Shown: one piece after another, positions 10,456 to 20,520 of the stretch
How positions within the stretch are numbered: position 1 is the first letter of the stretch
Layout of the letters: every line of letters starts with the position of its first letter
Assembly (NCBI GenBank): GCA_006503475.1
Contig: RSEH01000149.1
Location: 55,304 to 119,303 of the forward strand
Source: Stentor roeselii
Taxonomy: Eukaryota; Ciliophora; Heterotrichea; Heterotrichida; Stentoridae
Length of the DNA stretch: 64,000 nucleotides
Direction: 5' to 3'
Made by a program: the position numbers and the translations under genes
The notes under the pieces: generated by a model
The model's database searches: none
What the model was told of the DNA's origin: nothing
Seen by the model: only the letters and a program-made list of their open reading frames with translations

Positions 10456-13400
10456 TCAAAACTCGATGTCCTCGTTCAACAAAGGTCTGATGAAAAAACT
10501 GTCAAGAACTCGGTTTACAGGTTCATGAGCGATTTTTTTATTGAAGATATAATCAAATCGTCCAGGGTGTATCTGCTCTAAAAGTTCTCTAGTCACTTCA
10601 CTAACATCTATTTTCCCAGCAGCTCCTCCACTTTCCATTTTATTAGCAATATCAACATCAGGTCCATATATATCATATCTCACAATATTGGTTCCAGTGA
10701 TTCCAGCGATGACTTCTCCAGTATGCATTCCAATTCTCATATTAAGACTAGTGCCTTTATCCCTATTCGTCTTTTTTATCGACTTGACCATATCAAGAGC
10801 CATATTGATCATATTACTGCATTCTTTCAAATGGTCTCTTTGTTTATTGTCCTCATCCCCATCCCCAGAGTTGCTGAAGCTAAGAACGACATAACAATCT
10901 CCAATAGTATGAACTTTATAAACATTGTTAATCATGCAGAGATGATCGAAGTTGCTAAAAAGTTTTGAAAGCATGCTGACCACTTCAATCGGCTTTTTGT
11001 CAGAAGAGTACAAAGTAAACCCGCAGATATCAGCGAAAATAATCGTGACATCAGCATGTCTGTCAGTTGTTGTGATGTCGTTCTTCAGATTTCTTACAAC
11101 TTGAGGAGGCATCATTTGATTTAAAAGTTTTTCAGTGTTCTGTATTTCTCTTTGAGCTAGTTTATTCAAGTTGTAAGTCTTTCTGTCTTGAAACTCTCGG
11201 GTAAAGCTGACAATTGCGTTGATCAACATGAAGATTAATACAAAAAAAGTAGCTTCTACTGAAACTGAGAAGTGTTTGTAGTCTAGAATCACTGCTAACC
11301 AGTGGATAAAGTTGCAGATAGTTGAAATTAAGACATGTCCAAAAGGTAAGTTTGCGATGTAGTTGATTACGACATTGCTGTACATGACTTCTAATACGAC
11401 TACATAGAAATAAACGTTTTCCACGTAGTAAAAGGTGACTACTGAGATGAAAGTGTAGCAAATGTAAACTGACATCACCATCCAGGGGTACATGTAGTGA
11501 CTGTAGACCTTGTTTGTGCTGAAGGCAACTATTGTCATTGTGAACACGCAGATTATTCTTAGGATTACTGATGCCAGACTACCGTAGTTTGACTCTAACT
11601 TGAACCCGATAGAAAATATTATTGTCAGGATTATGTAAATCAATATCGTGATCCATAAACCGATCTTGTACTTTTTTAGGTCTTTTGTCATTGAATTCAC
11701 TCGGTATTCATGCTGCGCGTAGGCTTCTTTGAAGTTGCAGGTCAACCATTGTACTGGACCTGCTAGTCCTAGGTAGTCGTCGTCTTCTTTGTTCATGTTG
11801 TTTACGTCAATCTTGTCGATTTCAAAGGTTATTCCGGAATCAGCTACTTGGGCTTCGCTGTGAGGAGACAACCCATTAAACGGTATAAGTGCAACAGAAG
11901 ACGAATTCGGGTCAATAATATTATTTTGCAAAGGTTGCTGTTGATGAGAAACAGCAGGCATTTGATCAAAAGTAGTAAACTCCCTAGCCTTGCTCCTCCT
12001 TCTGACCTTCTTCGTAACTAAAAAAGTATCAAGCATGCCTTTGCCCTTAGCTTCTACCTTGCTAGGTTGAAACTCCCATTTCTGATCACAAACATATTTA
12101 TAAGTTTCTGCCGAGATCTGAATCAAGTCATGTCCCTTTAAAGTCGAGCACATTCGACTCGCCGTGTTGATAGTGTCTCCAACCAACGAGAACTGAGGCT
12201 TGTGTTCTCCGACGACTCCAGCAATGACAGGTCCTGTATTGATCCCGATTTTAACACTGAACTTGTCTTCAGTCTTTAAATAAACTGGTTCGATTTTTTT
12301 TATTATGTCTAAAGCCATGCTCACTGTTCTTATTGAGTGATTTTTTGATAACAGCTCTGTTGATAGGTTCTCTTCTGAGTCTTTCAGTCCTCCACATACG
12401 AGATATGTTTTGTTTACTGTCTCGATTTTTGTTACTCCGTGCTTTTCGCAGAGGTTGTCGAGAATTGCGAAGAATTTGTCGAGAAGATCGATTAACTCTT
12501 CGGGGGTGTGTGTTGCGCAGATTCGGTCGAAGTTATAAATGTCGCAGAACATTACTGTAACCATCCCTTGGTCCTCAGCAATATATCTCACACCTTGCTT
12601 GACCCGATCTTTTACAAACCGAGGTAGAAGATTTCCAAGTATATCCTGACCCTTCTGAAACTGATACTCAAGTTTTTTCAGCAGCACATATTCAATCCTC
12701 TTCGTCCTTTCCAACTCATATCCAACATACGCACTAATAACAGTGATTCCAATTAACAAAGCCGAATAATTAAGTCCAATGATTCCCATTTTAATCCCAT
12801 TATAATCTTTCCCATAATCAGTAAGTACCCTAACAAGATAAACAAAAATAAAAACCAAGTTGATGATCAAGACTTTATAAGTACTGACATTAAAAAGCAC
12901 AAAAGTGAGTATCGGAATAATAGCAGAGCTCATCGACCCATCATTCGAGTTGACGATTTCCAAGGCGATTTTAGCCCCAATTCCGAAAATGATGACCAAA
13001 ATGATTGTAGGCTCGTACCACCTGATAAACGTCTTCGTCCAGGTAAAAGCGACGAGAATTGCAAGTAATATAATCAGCAGAATCCGAATCGCCATCATCG
13101 TTGGAGACTTCGTCGATGTGCTTAGATCAGCGATGGTCCATAAAAGGTATCCGAGAGCGAGTAAAATAAACATTCTTCTTATAAACTTGATGATTTTATC
13201 TGTAGTGTATCTTTTAAAACGTCTTTCAAGGTACTGGTTGTTGAACTTTAAAGTAACAGGGTTCATCGAGTAGTCATTTTTCGGTTTAATCGGCGCAGTT
13301 GAGTTGATTTTCAGGTTTTTCGACAGAAAAACCTTTTCTAAGTTTTCTGAATAGTCAGCTACTCTCATATGACTAAGCTCGGCTGTCAGCGGCTGGTCTA

Positions 13401-16400
13401 CTTCGACTTGATAGACCTTCGCAGGGGAGACTTTTCGATTCGCCCTTCTTCGAAGATGGTCGAGTTTCGTCGGTCTCCAAAAGGACCGGAAGTACTCAAT
13501 AGACAAGTTTATGATGAGACAAATCAAGGGTGTCAGTGTCCATTGGAGAAAAATCGAAATGACTGAAAAAAATCGAGAAGCCACTCCAGTCATCGCTTGA
13601 GTCGGCATGCTGGTTCTGTCGTATATGAAAAGATAGGGAATGAAAATAACTGCTGATATCGAAATGATGATGATGAACAAATAGGTGAAGTCTCTCGTGA
13701 TTACCATCAAAATGTAAGTCGCTGTCAAGACCAAACTGAAAAAAGCTCCAGTCGAAGTCAACATGTAATCAATTGAATGTCCTTCAGAGTCAAATGCGAG
13801 TTGATTTGAAAAAACTGTCAGGTAAAAAATTATCAAAGAATGCACAATCGCTTCAATAGTGATCTTAAAAAAAATCTTCGCATTGAAAAGTCTTGAATAA
13901 ATCCCTTCTTGGTATAATATCGGATTCGCTAAAACCACTTCTTGGGCTAAGTCCTTGTCAAGTGTGCCGACGACGACAATAGGCAAGGCGGTCAGAATCA
14001 CATTATAAGTAATCAGAATCCAAGAGTCATATAAACTAGTTCCTGAGAACATGTTGTAAAAACTAAAGTAAAACATCGGCAGGACTATTATAAAGTTCTT
14101 GTAAAACGAGTATAAAATGACTTTAGTAATTCTCTGATAATTCGACCTGCCATGAACGAATAACAATGGAAGCAGAAACTTGAATCGTGCAATTGCATAG
14201 TCACTTGAATTCACTGCCTGAAGACCTTCTTTTCCACAAACTCCAATTCCAACGTGTGCTTCTTGAATCATGCTGACATCATTTGCCCCGTCTCCGATAG
14301 CAAGAGTGACAGGTCTGAACGAGAAGTGATTTTTCACAAGTTTAACAACTTCGGCCTTTTGCAGAGGAGAGACTCTGCAGCAGATGACTGCATGACAAAG
14401 ACAGGAAATCATTGCAAAGTACTTCAAAGCTTCAGGATCCGAGTAGATCAAAGAAAGTGTTGGTCCGTTCACCACAAGTCCCAAGTTGATCTTTTTAAGA
14501 TCAATGATTTTTATATTCGAGTCATCATCAGGCGCTTCCAACATGCGCATGATGCTGTTGGAGTTCGGTGTGGGTCCTTGTACACTATTTCTCGAAATAT
14601 CATAAAAGTGATTATCCATACTGTTAACTTCCACATATTTCAAAAGTGACTTTTTCAGTGAATTTTTCACACTTTCCAAGGTATTCGAGTTCAAAATAAC
14701 CAGGTCCATTTCTTTATTAAGTAACTTGCAAGAGTACCCGATGTTTATAGCGGTTTCTTGCTTGTCACCTGTTAAGACCCAGACCTTAAGACCTCCTTCA
14801 AGAAGATCAGCGATGGTTTCAGGGACTCCAGCTTGAATTTTATCTTCAATAGCAGTGACTCCTACAAGTTCCATATCAACTTCAAACTCCTTCGCGACTT
14901 CATCAAGTCTCTTCGTTCTGTCAGACATGGCATTTTTTGCAGTATTCCATTTTTTTTCAAAGTCTCTGACCTGTTCATCAGTGAGTTCACGTTTTGCAAG
15001 GACAAGGGTTCGAAGTCCTTCAACAGAAAAGTCATAAAGTGCTTTAGCCAGTTCATCTTTTTCCTTTTTACTACTGATAGAATTTTCAAATATCACATTA
15101 TCAGCCCCTTTGCAGTAAAGAACAGGAGGACGGGTCTTGTCAGTCATGCATTCAACAACTACTGACATTCGCTTGCGGTCGCTGTTGAACTCGTTCACTC
15201 CCACCACCCGGTACTCGAAAGGCTCGCCGTCGATGTTGACGATCGCGTAGCCGGCCTTCGAGTTGACGTAGGACCTGCCGAGACAATGACTGGCAATGAC
15301 GAGTGCTTCTTCATCAGGAGAGGCAGCTTGATAGATGATGCTTCCGTCTTCAGCCTTTTCAGGAATGACTGTATGACAAAGAGACAACAGTTCTAAAAAC
15401 TCAGAGATCTCTTTACTGAAGTCTCCTCGTAAATCTCTAATGAGACTTTCATCGAAAAACTTGAACTTCGGGTGTTTTGCTAAAGAAACATCTTCTGCCC
15501 CTGCAGGTGTCTCTAAAGAACCATAGACTCGACCTTTAATTGCGCAACGTTTGAACTCCATTTGATTTTCAGTTAAAGTTCCAGTTTTATCAGAAAAAAT
15601 GTACTCGATTTGCCCCAGGTCCTCGTTTAAATCACCTGTTTTCGCTATTGCTGGCCTGTCGATGGGCGCGTAGTACATCCGCAGGTCCCATTGAATGAAC
15701 TTCGCTTGCATCACACGGACCACGTCCATCGTGACGTAGAGACTGATGGGGACAAGACTGTTGTAAAGTATTAAAAAAGTGATGAAGTTCAAACCGGAGT
15801 CCGCGTTGTCAACTCCTGAGAAAAATTTCGCTGCTTGTGAATTTGCGTAGGTGTTCGCTACGGAAATAATCGTTGATATCAGAACCATTACAAAGAGCAA
15901 GGTAAAAACAATAATTAAGTACTTGTTTACCCTCCTCTCTACATTGCTTCGCTTATGAGGGGGCTGCTTGCTGTTCATCATCAATTTGGTATCAGCTCCA
16001 GTAAAAACAACGCATCCGAGCACCCAGAGAGTATTCCTGACAGTACTTCCACGAAGTAAAATATTTCCATTATCAATTGGTGAGCTTCTTGGATGTCCTT
16101 TGATTTTCAGCGAGCCGTCATAAACATAAAGGCGATTATTTGGATGTTCAGAATTAAGAACTGCTTCATCAAGTTTATGAATCATTTTCATAGCTTCTGC
16201 TAAATTTCTACTTTCAAATATTGACGCAGTGTCGGTTAAGGCGAGTTTAATTTTCAAATTAGTCTCTCCATCTAAATTAGAAGTTTCGATATAACACATG
16301 TTTTCTTCGTGTGACGTGCACAAAACTATCACATCAGCTGGAACTGGGTCGTTATCAGTCAAAGTCACTAAATTTCCCACTTGCAGGTTCATCCAAAGCT

Positions 16401-16776
16401 TGTCAGTGAATGAAAGAGAGTCCTCGTCCCATGACTTTACTGTTCGGTTGTTGATTTCTTTGTCAGACTGGTGCCGACGGTAGTCTTGATAAGCGTCTTT
16501 GCATAGAGTCACTGTCAGAACTAGAGAAAGAGGAGCGATCGTCGCCCAAGATGACGTCGGCGACAGGTTGAATGGAAGAACTTGGAAGATTGAGACTATC
16601 AGAAACCAAATGTTCGCTACTCGGTGAAACTGCTCGAAAAGGTTTTTAGGGATTAGTGAAAAGATTGAGTATTTCGCTGTTGAGATGTAGTTTGAAGGGA
16701 ATAAAGCGTTTTCTTCAATTCGCCCGCGCTTTAGGAAAATTTGACGGTATTCTTGATTGTCAAATTTTTTTGCCAT
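10456..16776 (-). CDS. P4-ATPase / guanylyl cyclase fusion
   Basis: One 2106-residue frame. The N-terminal half is a P4-type flippase: LDGETNLK actuator motif (about 168), TM4 VPISLY, phosphorylation site DKTGTLT (about 396), KGADNV nucleotide site and hinge GDGANDVSMIQEA (about 826). The C-terminal half has two sets of about six membrane helices, each followed by a class III cyclase domain (C1 about 1400-1590, C2 about 1905-2095). C2 carries both metal aspartates (FADICGF, IGDCYVV). C1 carries the purine glutamate (KIETVN) and the NTASR transition-state pair. This is the swapped arrangement described for ciliate and apicomplexan guanylyl cyclases. The product would be cGMP; the ATPase half probably flips lipid or regulates the cyclase. 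It is the only gene in its 6.3-kb block. Confidence 0.95.
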   Translation of the reverse strand: MAKKFDNQEYRQIFLKRGRIEENALFPSNYISTAKYSIFSLIPKNLFEQFHRVANIWFLIVSIFQVLPFNLSPTSSWATIAPLSLVLTVTLCKDAYQDYRRHQSDKEINNRTVKSWDEDSLSFTDKLWMNLQVGNLVTLTDNDPVPADVIVLCTSHEENMCYIETSNLDGETNLKIKLALTDTASIFESRNLAEAMKMIHKLDEAVLNSEHPNNRLYVYDGSLKIKGHPRSSPIDNGNILLRGSTVRNTLWVLGCVVFTGADTKLMMNSKQPPHKRSNVERRVNKYLIIVFTLLFVMVLISTIISVANTYANSQAAKFFSGVDNADSGLNFITFLILYNSLVPISLYVTMDVVRVMQAKFIQWDLRMYYAPIDRPAIAKTGDLNEDLGQIEYIFSDKTGTLTENQMEFKRCAIKGRVYGSLETPAGAEDVSLAKHPKFKFFDESLIRDLRGDFSKEISEFLELLSLCHTVIPEKAEDGSIIYQAASPDEEALVIASHCLGRSYVNSKAGYAIVNIDGEPFEYRVVGVNEFNSDRKRMSVVVECMTDKTRPPVLYCKGADNVIFENSISSKKEKDELAKALYDFSVEGLRTLVLAKRELTDEQVRDFEKKWNTAKNAMSDRTKRLDEVAKEFEVDMELVGVTAIEDKIQAGVPETIADLLEGGLKVWVLTGDKQETAINIGYSCKLLNKEMDLVILNSNTLESVKNSLKKSLLKYVEVNSMDNHFYDISRNSVQGPTPNSNSIMRMLEAPDDDSNIKIIDLKKINLGLVVNGPTLSLIYSDPEALKYFAMISCLCHAVICCRVSPLQKAEVVKLVKNHFSFRPVTLAIGDGANDVSMIQEAHVGIGVCGKEGLQAVNSSDYAIARFKFLLPLLFVHGRSNYQRITKVILYSFYKNFIIVLPMFYFSFYNMFSGTSLYDSWILITYNVILTALPIVVVGTLDKDLAQEVVLANPILYQEGIYSRLFNAKIFFKITIEAIVHSLIIFYLTVFSNQLAFDSEGHSIDYMLTSTGAFFSLVLTATYILMVITRDFTYLFIIIISISAVIFIPYLFIYDRTSMPTQAMTGVASRFFSVISIFLQWTLTPLICLIINLSIEYFRSFWRPTKLDHLRRRANRKVSPAKVYQVEVDQPLTAELSHMRVADYSENLEKVFLSKNLKINSTAPIKPKNDYSMNPVTLKFNNQYLERRFKRYTTDKIIKFIRRMFILLALGYLLWTIADLSTSTKSPTMMAIRILLIILLAILVAFTWTKTFIRWYEPTIILVIIFGIGAKIALEIVNSNDGSMSSAIIPILTFVLFNVSTYKVLIINLVFIFVYLVRVLTDYGKDYNGIKMGIIGLNYSALLIGITVISAYVGYELERTKRIEYVLLKKLEYQFQKGQDILGNLLPRFVKDRVKQGVRYIAEDQGMVTVMFCDIYNFDRICATHTPEELIDLLDKFFAILDNLCEKHGVTKIETVNKTYLVCGGLKDSEENLSTELLSKNHSIRTVSMALDIIKKIEPVYLKTEDKFSVKIGINTGPVIAGVVGEHKPQFSLVGDTINTASRMCSTLKGHDLIQISAETYKYVCDQKWEFQPSKVEAKGKGMLDTFLVTKKVRRRSKAREFTTFDQMPAVSHQQQPLQNNIIDPNSSSVALIPFNGLSPHSEAQVADSGITFEIDKIDVNNMNKEDDDYLGLAGPVQWLTCNFKEAYAQHEYRVNSMTKDLKKYKIGLWITILIYIILTIIFSIGFKLESNYGSLASVILRIICVFTMTIVAFSTNKVYSHYMYPWMVMSVYICYTFISVVTFYYVENVYFYVVVLEVMYSNVVINYIANLPFGHVLISTICNFIHWLAVILDYKHFSVSVEATFFVLIFMLINAIVSFTREFQDRKTYNLNKLAQREIQNTEKLLNQMMPPQVVRNLKNDITTTDRHADVTIIFADICGFTLYSSDKKPIEVVSMLSKLFSNFDHLCMINNVYKVHTIGDCYVVLSFSNSGDGDEDNKQRDHLKECSNMINMALDMVKSIKKTNRDKGTSLNMRIGMHTGEVIAGITGTNIVRYDIYGPDVDIANKMESGGAAGKIDVSEVTRELLEQIHPGRFDYIFNKKIAHEPVNRVLDSFFIRPLLNEDIEF

Positions 16777-17000
16777 TGTTTATTAGTGTGGATTTCGGAT
16801 GGAAAAAATGAATGATTAGGGCAGGGTTTTGAATGTTTTTAGGAAATTTTAAGGAAGGGCTTGGGGAAAGATTTTTGAATAACGGAAGGATTTTTAAATA
16901 GATTATATTAAAATAATGATTTTATAAGAAAATTGAATTTTTCCTATCAAACCCCACAGTCCTCATATTTTTCCTTTATTATTCCAGCTAATCCTGTATT

Positions 17001-18206
17001 ATGCTCTTTATTGTCTTCTTAGTCACTCTTGTCACTTCAAAGCAGGTCCCGTCTACCATCCCAATTAAGGAAAAGCTGGAGTTTTACTCAAACCTCGAAA
17101 AGTTCAACTACACTGTGAAGTACTACAAAGGGAAAGGACTAGGTCTGGAAACGAAGTTCTCGAAAGCCCAGGATGAAAACATTATATGTGTGCCACAAGA
17201 ACTTCACATTCGCCATTCAGACTCCTACCCTTTTACTCCTTACACCCAGAACTTGAATGCTTTGGATCAGCTTGCGAGTCGAGTTTTGTATGAAAAGTTT
17301 CAGTCAAAAAAAGATACTTTTGCTAAGCATTACATTGGAAGTATTCCTGAAGATTTACCGACTACGGTCAATTGGGCTCCTTCTACTTGGGACTTGTTGG
17401 AGAAGTTCAGCATTTTTAGTAATATTACTCTTGGATTTGATCATTCTGAGAGTTATCAGGGGATTAGAAATGCTTTGAAGGGACTTATGGGAATTAATCA
17501 GGAATTGCTTAAGACTGAGGCTATTGAATGGGCTATTCGAGTTGTTAAAACAAGGTCTTTAAGGTTTATTGCTGAGGATAAAAAAGAAATACTTGTGCTT
17601 ACACCATACATCGACATGGTAAACTACTGGTACCGACCCTCTAATTTCAACTCAAACTGTCTCTACGGTAAAGAAGACTTAATCTGCATAAAATCTCCAT
17701 TCGCACTATCACCAGGTGATGAGGTGCTAATCGACTACGGTCCATACGAGTCATCCTTTTTCTTCACTCGTTACCTGTTTACCATCAGGAACAACCCTTA
17801 TGATGTGATCCGTTTCCACCTTCAAGACCACATATCTAAGTCAATCACCCCTTTCAATCTGGAGTCAAGCAAGGTGAACAAAGATCTTCTTGTAAAACTC
17901 CTTTCACGACAAGATTCCTCGTTTTCACCTGAATCAGACATCGCGACTTTCATATCATCAGGAAAGACTCAAGAGTCTAAAATGTTCAACTCTCTCATCG
18001 AATACCGAAAACTTTTGATTCAAAACTCAGAACTCCCAGGTAAGCCAGGTCTACGAGAGTCACTAAGAATATCCCCAAAAAACGAAGAAGAAAAAACCGT
18101 GATGGACTTCGCGATTTCCTCTCGTCAAACGATATACAACCACTTAAAAACAGTAGACTTGGAAATATCGAAGCTTCTCTTTAGCAGTTTATTAAAAAAT
18201 AACTAG
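17001..18206 (+). CDS. SET-domain protein (SETD3/LSMT-like) with a signal peptide
   Basis: The 401-residue protein begins MLFIVFLVTLVTSKQ, a typical cleavable signal peptide. The rest resembles the split SET domain of the SETD3/Rubisco-LSMT family: GKGLGLETKF near residue 46, WAIRVVKTRSLRF followed by LTPYIDMVNYW (the N-H-like substrate/SAM segment), then GDEVLIDYGPYESSFFFTRYLF (the catalytic YG segment). The canonical asparagine-histidine pair reads N-Y here. Family members methylate lysine or histidine in nuclear or plastid proteins, so a secretory-pathway copy is odd. The next gene starts 2 bp after its stop. Confidence 0.75.
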   Translation: MLFIVFLVTLVTSKQVPSTIPIKEKLEFYSNLEKFNYTVKYYKGKGLGLETKFSKAQDENIICVPQELHIRHSDSYPFTPYTQNLNALDQLASRVLYEKFQSKKDTFAKHYIGSIPEDLPTTVNWAPSTWDLLEKFSIFSNITLGFDHSESYQGIRNALKGLMGINQELLKTEAIEWAIRVVKTRSLRFIAEDKKEILVLTPYIDMVNYWYRPSNFNSNCLYGKEDLICIKSPFALSPGDEVLIDYGPYESSFFFTRYLFTIRNNPYDVIRFHLQDHISKSITPFNLESSKVNKDLLVKLLSRQDSSFSPESDIATFISSGKTQESKMFNSLIEYRKLLIQNSELPGKPGLRESLRISPKNEEEKTVMDFAISSRQTIYNHLKTVDLEISKLLFSSLLKNN

Positions 18207-18208
18207 CG

Positions 18209-18841
18209 ATGGACCCTTCCTACAAGCATCTAGTGTCTGACATGAAAATAGCGAGAATTCACAAACTGAGAGCAAGACCCACTTCAGCGAATTATCAAGG
18301 AAACGCGCGAGACCCTCAATGGGTGCGGCTTTTTCAGTCCAGGAAGAAAATTAACTTGAAGCTGAAGATTTCCAAATTAAAGCCTTACTCAATTCAGCCC
18401 AAGAGTCGCGTTGTTTCTATCAAGCCAAAATTTGAAGTTAACACGAAAGGACTCACTCGCGTTCTCAGTCATCAGAATCTTGTCAAAGAAGAGAAAAATA
18501 TTGACTTGGCCCTTAAGACTGTCAAGGACTTTGGGTCGGTTCTGGATAAAAGCTTGTCATTAAGCAAGATTTTAGCTGAAAGTTCTAGATTTGATATCAG
18601 CCGGCCGAATACTGCTCGTGTTGATTTTGTCGGGTTTAATAGACCTGGGAGTGTCAGGCCTGAGGTTACTAATTTTACCAGACCGAACACTGCTAGGCAG
18701 CCTTGGAATCCTAGTAGTAGGCCGAATACTGCTCGGGTTGCTGTTAGTCGATCGGAGAAAGAGTTGACCAGCAGACTAGAACTAGACTCCGACAATCAAC
18801 CATTTAGAGAAGTGATTAGAGAGATATTTAAAAAGAAATAA
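18209..18841 (+). CDS. Basic protein with RPNTAR repeats
   Basis: The 210-residue protein has no recognised family. It is basic and low in predicted structure, and its second half repeats the hexapeptide RPNTAR three times (about residues 134-180), with degenerate versions (RPGSVR; RPTSAN near the N-terminus). Such Arg/Pro/Ser repeats occur in microtubule-binding and ciliary proteins, but that role is only a guess here. The ATG lies 2 bp after the stop of the SET-domain gene, with no room for a separate promoter between them. Confidence 0.75.
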   Translation: MDPSYKHLVSDMKIARIHKLRARPTSANYQGNARDPQWVRLFQSRKKINLKLKISKLKPYSIQPKSRVVSIKPKFEVNTKGLTRVLSHQNLVKEEKNIDLALKTVKDFGSVLDKSLSLSKILAESSRFDISRPNTARVDFVGFNRPGSVRPEVTNFTRPNTARQPWNPSSRPNTARVAVSRSEKELTSRLELDSDNQPFREVIREIFKKK

Positions 18842-18892
18842 ACATATTCCTTGAAAAAAATGAAAAAAAATTAAGATATTCTATAATTAACT

Positions 18893-20512
18893 ATGTCTGA
18901 CAGGTACACAATCGAAAGATGCATAATGGTGATCGAAACTGGCTCTCTGCACATAGCCTACGATACAGTGAAAGACATGAAAGTAGTAATAAAAACAATC
19001 ACCATAGAAACCACAGGTTTCGCTTCAAAGTTGCTAGAAGAGGTAATCTCTCTTTACTCCCTACGACCCTACCCTTATTTCTGTGAAATCACAGACCACT
19101 TCATAAAAGGTTCAGGAAACATGATCGACAGCATCAATATCGTAACAAAATTTTACCCAAAAGGAAATTTATGTGAGAATCTTATCGAGCGAGGGAAATC
19201 AAAACATTACTTCTCAGAAGACGAGCTTTTAAAGCACGTCTCGTCTCTATTAACAGGTTGTAGCATCATGCAAAAATTAGGAATTTCCCACCGTGATCTA
19301 AAGCCAGATAATATTCTAATCAACGACGACAACAGTTTACTCATAAGCGACTTGGGAGCGAGTTGTTTAATTGAAAACAGCTCAACGATCAGAGGAAGTC
19401 CTTCTTATCTAAGTCCTGAAATGAGGACTCGCCTTCACAATTATCTGAACAACTCGCTTTTAGAGGACTTCAACGATTTTGACTTGAACAAGTCAGATGT
19501 TTGGTCTTTAGGAGTCACTTTTTTGTTCATGGTCACACTTGAACCCCAGACTGACTTTCAGAATAATGATGGACTTGAATCTAGAATCAGGGAAAAGTTA
19601 ATTAAAGTCAATATCAACATTATAAGAGAACTCATCTCACAAATGCTTGTTTTCGACCCCAAATCAAGGAAAGACTTTATTTTTTTAAATGATTGGTTTC
19701 AAAGTCGCACTCAAAACCGCTTCCGGTCAGAAACCAGTTTAATTGAAAGATTAGGAAGACATAAAATCTCTGACGAAAGTTCAGATTTATCTGAACTCGA
19801 TGAAAATCAAAATAACCTTCAAATATCAAATCAAATTCCGATTTCTATTGAACCAGTTCGACCATTTTCAGTGAAACCCCTGCGTAGGTCGATAAGTAAA
19901 TTACCTTCACCAAGTTGTAAAAACTGTGGAATCGGTCAAGACTTCCACGTTTGTTCAAATTGTTCACTGATAATCCACACGCCTTGTTTAGACTCAGCAA
20001 TAAACTTATGTCCAAAGTGTCAAGTTCCAATAAATTACAAAGACTTTAACATAACATGTGAGATCTGTTTCAACACTTTTAAAGGAAATCAAGTCCGATC
20101 CTGCTGCCACCGACGATGTCCTGAATGCCAGATAATCAATAAAGACTGCAGGTATTGTTTAGGTTTCAATATTTTTTCAGTCCAACCCTTTGATACTAGT
20201 CTTTTCGAGTCCTTCCCATGTGGAAGCTGTGAGAAACAGATGAGCATTGTGGGAAAAGTAATGATTTGTGAAAAGGACCAGGTGGAAAACTGCATCGGGT
20301 GCAAAAGAAGACCTCATCAAGACTCATGCATCAGATACAACAACCGGCCAAGGATTCCTTGCATCAGATGTGAAGAAGCAATACATTTAGCAGAACCTTC
20401 AATGATCGTGCATTGTAAAAGTTGCGCCTTGGTCTACTGTTACGTGTGTTCTAAAGGAGTGAACGAGAAAAGTCATTTGAACTGTGCGAGAATTTACTCT
20501 AGCTTTAATTAA
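18893..20512 (+). CDS. Protein kinase with C-terminal Cys-rich zinc-binding region
   Basis: The 539-residue protein has a kinase domain at about 5-280: VVIK lysine (about 33), HRDLKPDN catalytic loop (about 141), DLG metal motif, SPE in place of APE, and DVWSLGVTF. No glycine-rich loop is visible at the N-terminus, so nucleotide binding may differ. A Ser/Glu linker leads to about 190 residues with more than twenty cysteines in CxxC pairs and several His, ending CVYCYVCSKGVNEKSH-like, which suggests several zinc sites of RING/B-box-like type. A role in ubiquitin signalling is possible but not shown. It converges on the MYST gene with an 8-bp gap. Confidence 0.8.
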   Translation: MSDRYTIERCIMVIETGSLHIAYDTVKDMKVVIKTITIETTGFASKLLEEVISLYSLRPYPYFCEITDHFIKGSGNMIDSINIVTKFYPKGNLCENLIERGKSKHYFSEDELLKHVSSLLTGCSIMQKLGISHRDLKPDNILINDDNSLLISDLGASCLIENSSTIRGSPSYLSPEMRTRLHNYLNNSLLEDFNDFDLNKSDVWSLGVTFLFMVTLEPQTDFQNNDGLESRIREKLIKVNINIIRELISQMLVFDPKSRKDFIFLNDWFQSRTQNRFRSETSLIERLGRHKISDESSDLSELDENQNNLQISNQIPISIEPVRPFSVKPLRRSISKLPSPSCKNCGIGQDFHVCSNCSLIIHTPCLDSAINLCPKCQVPINYKDFNITCEICFNTFKGNQVRSCCHRRCPECQIINKDCRYCLGFNIFSVQPFDTSLFESFPCGSCEKQMSIVGKVMICEKDQVENCIGCKRRPHQDSCIRYNNRPRIPCIRCEEAIHLAEPSMIVHCKSCALVYCYVCSKGVNEKSHLNCARIYSSFN

Positions 20513-20520
20513 AGTTTTAT

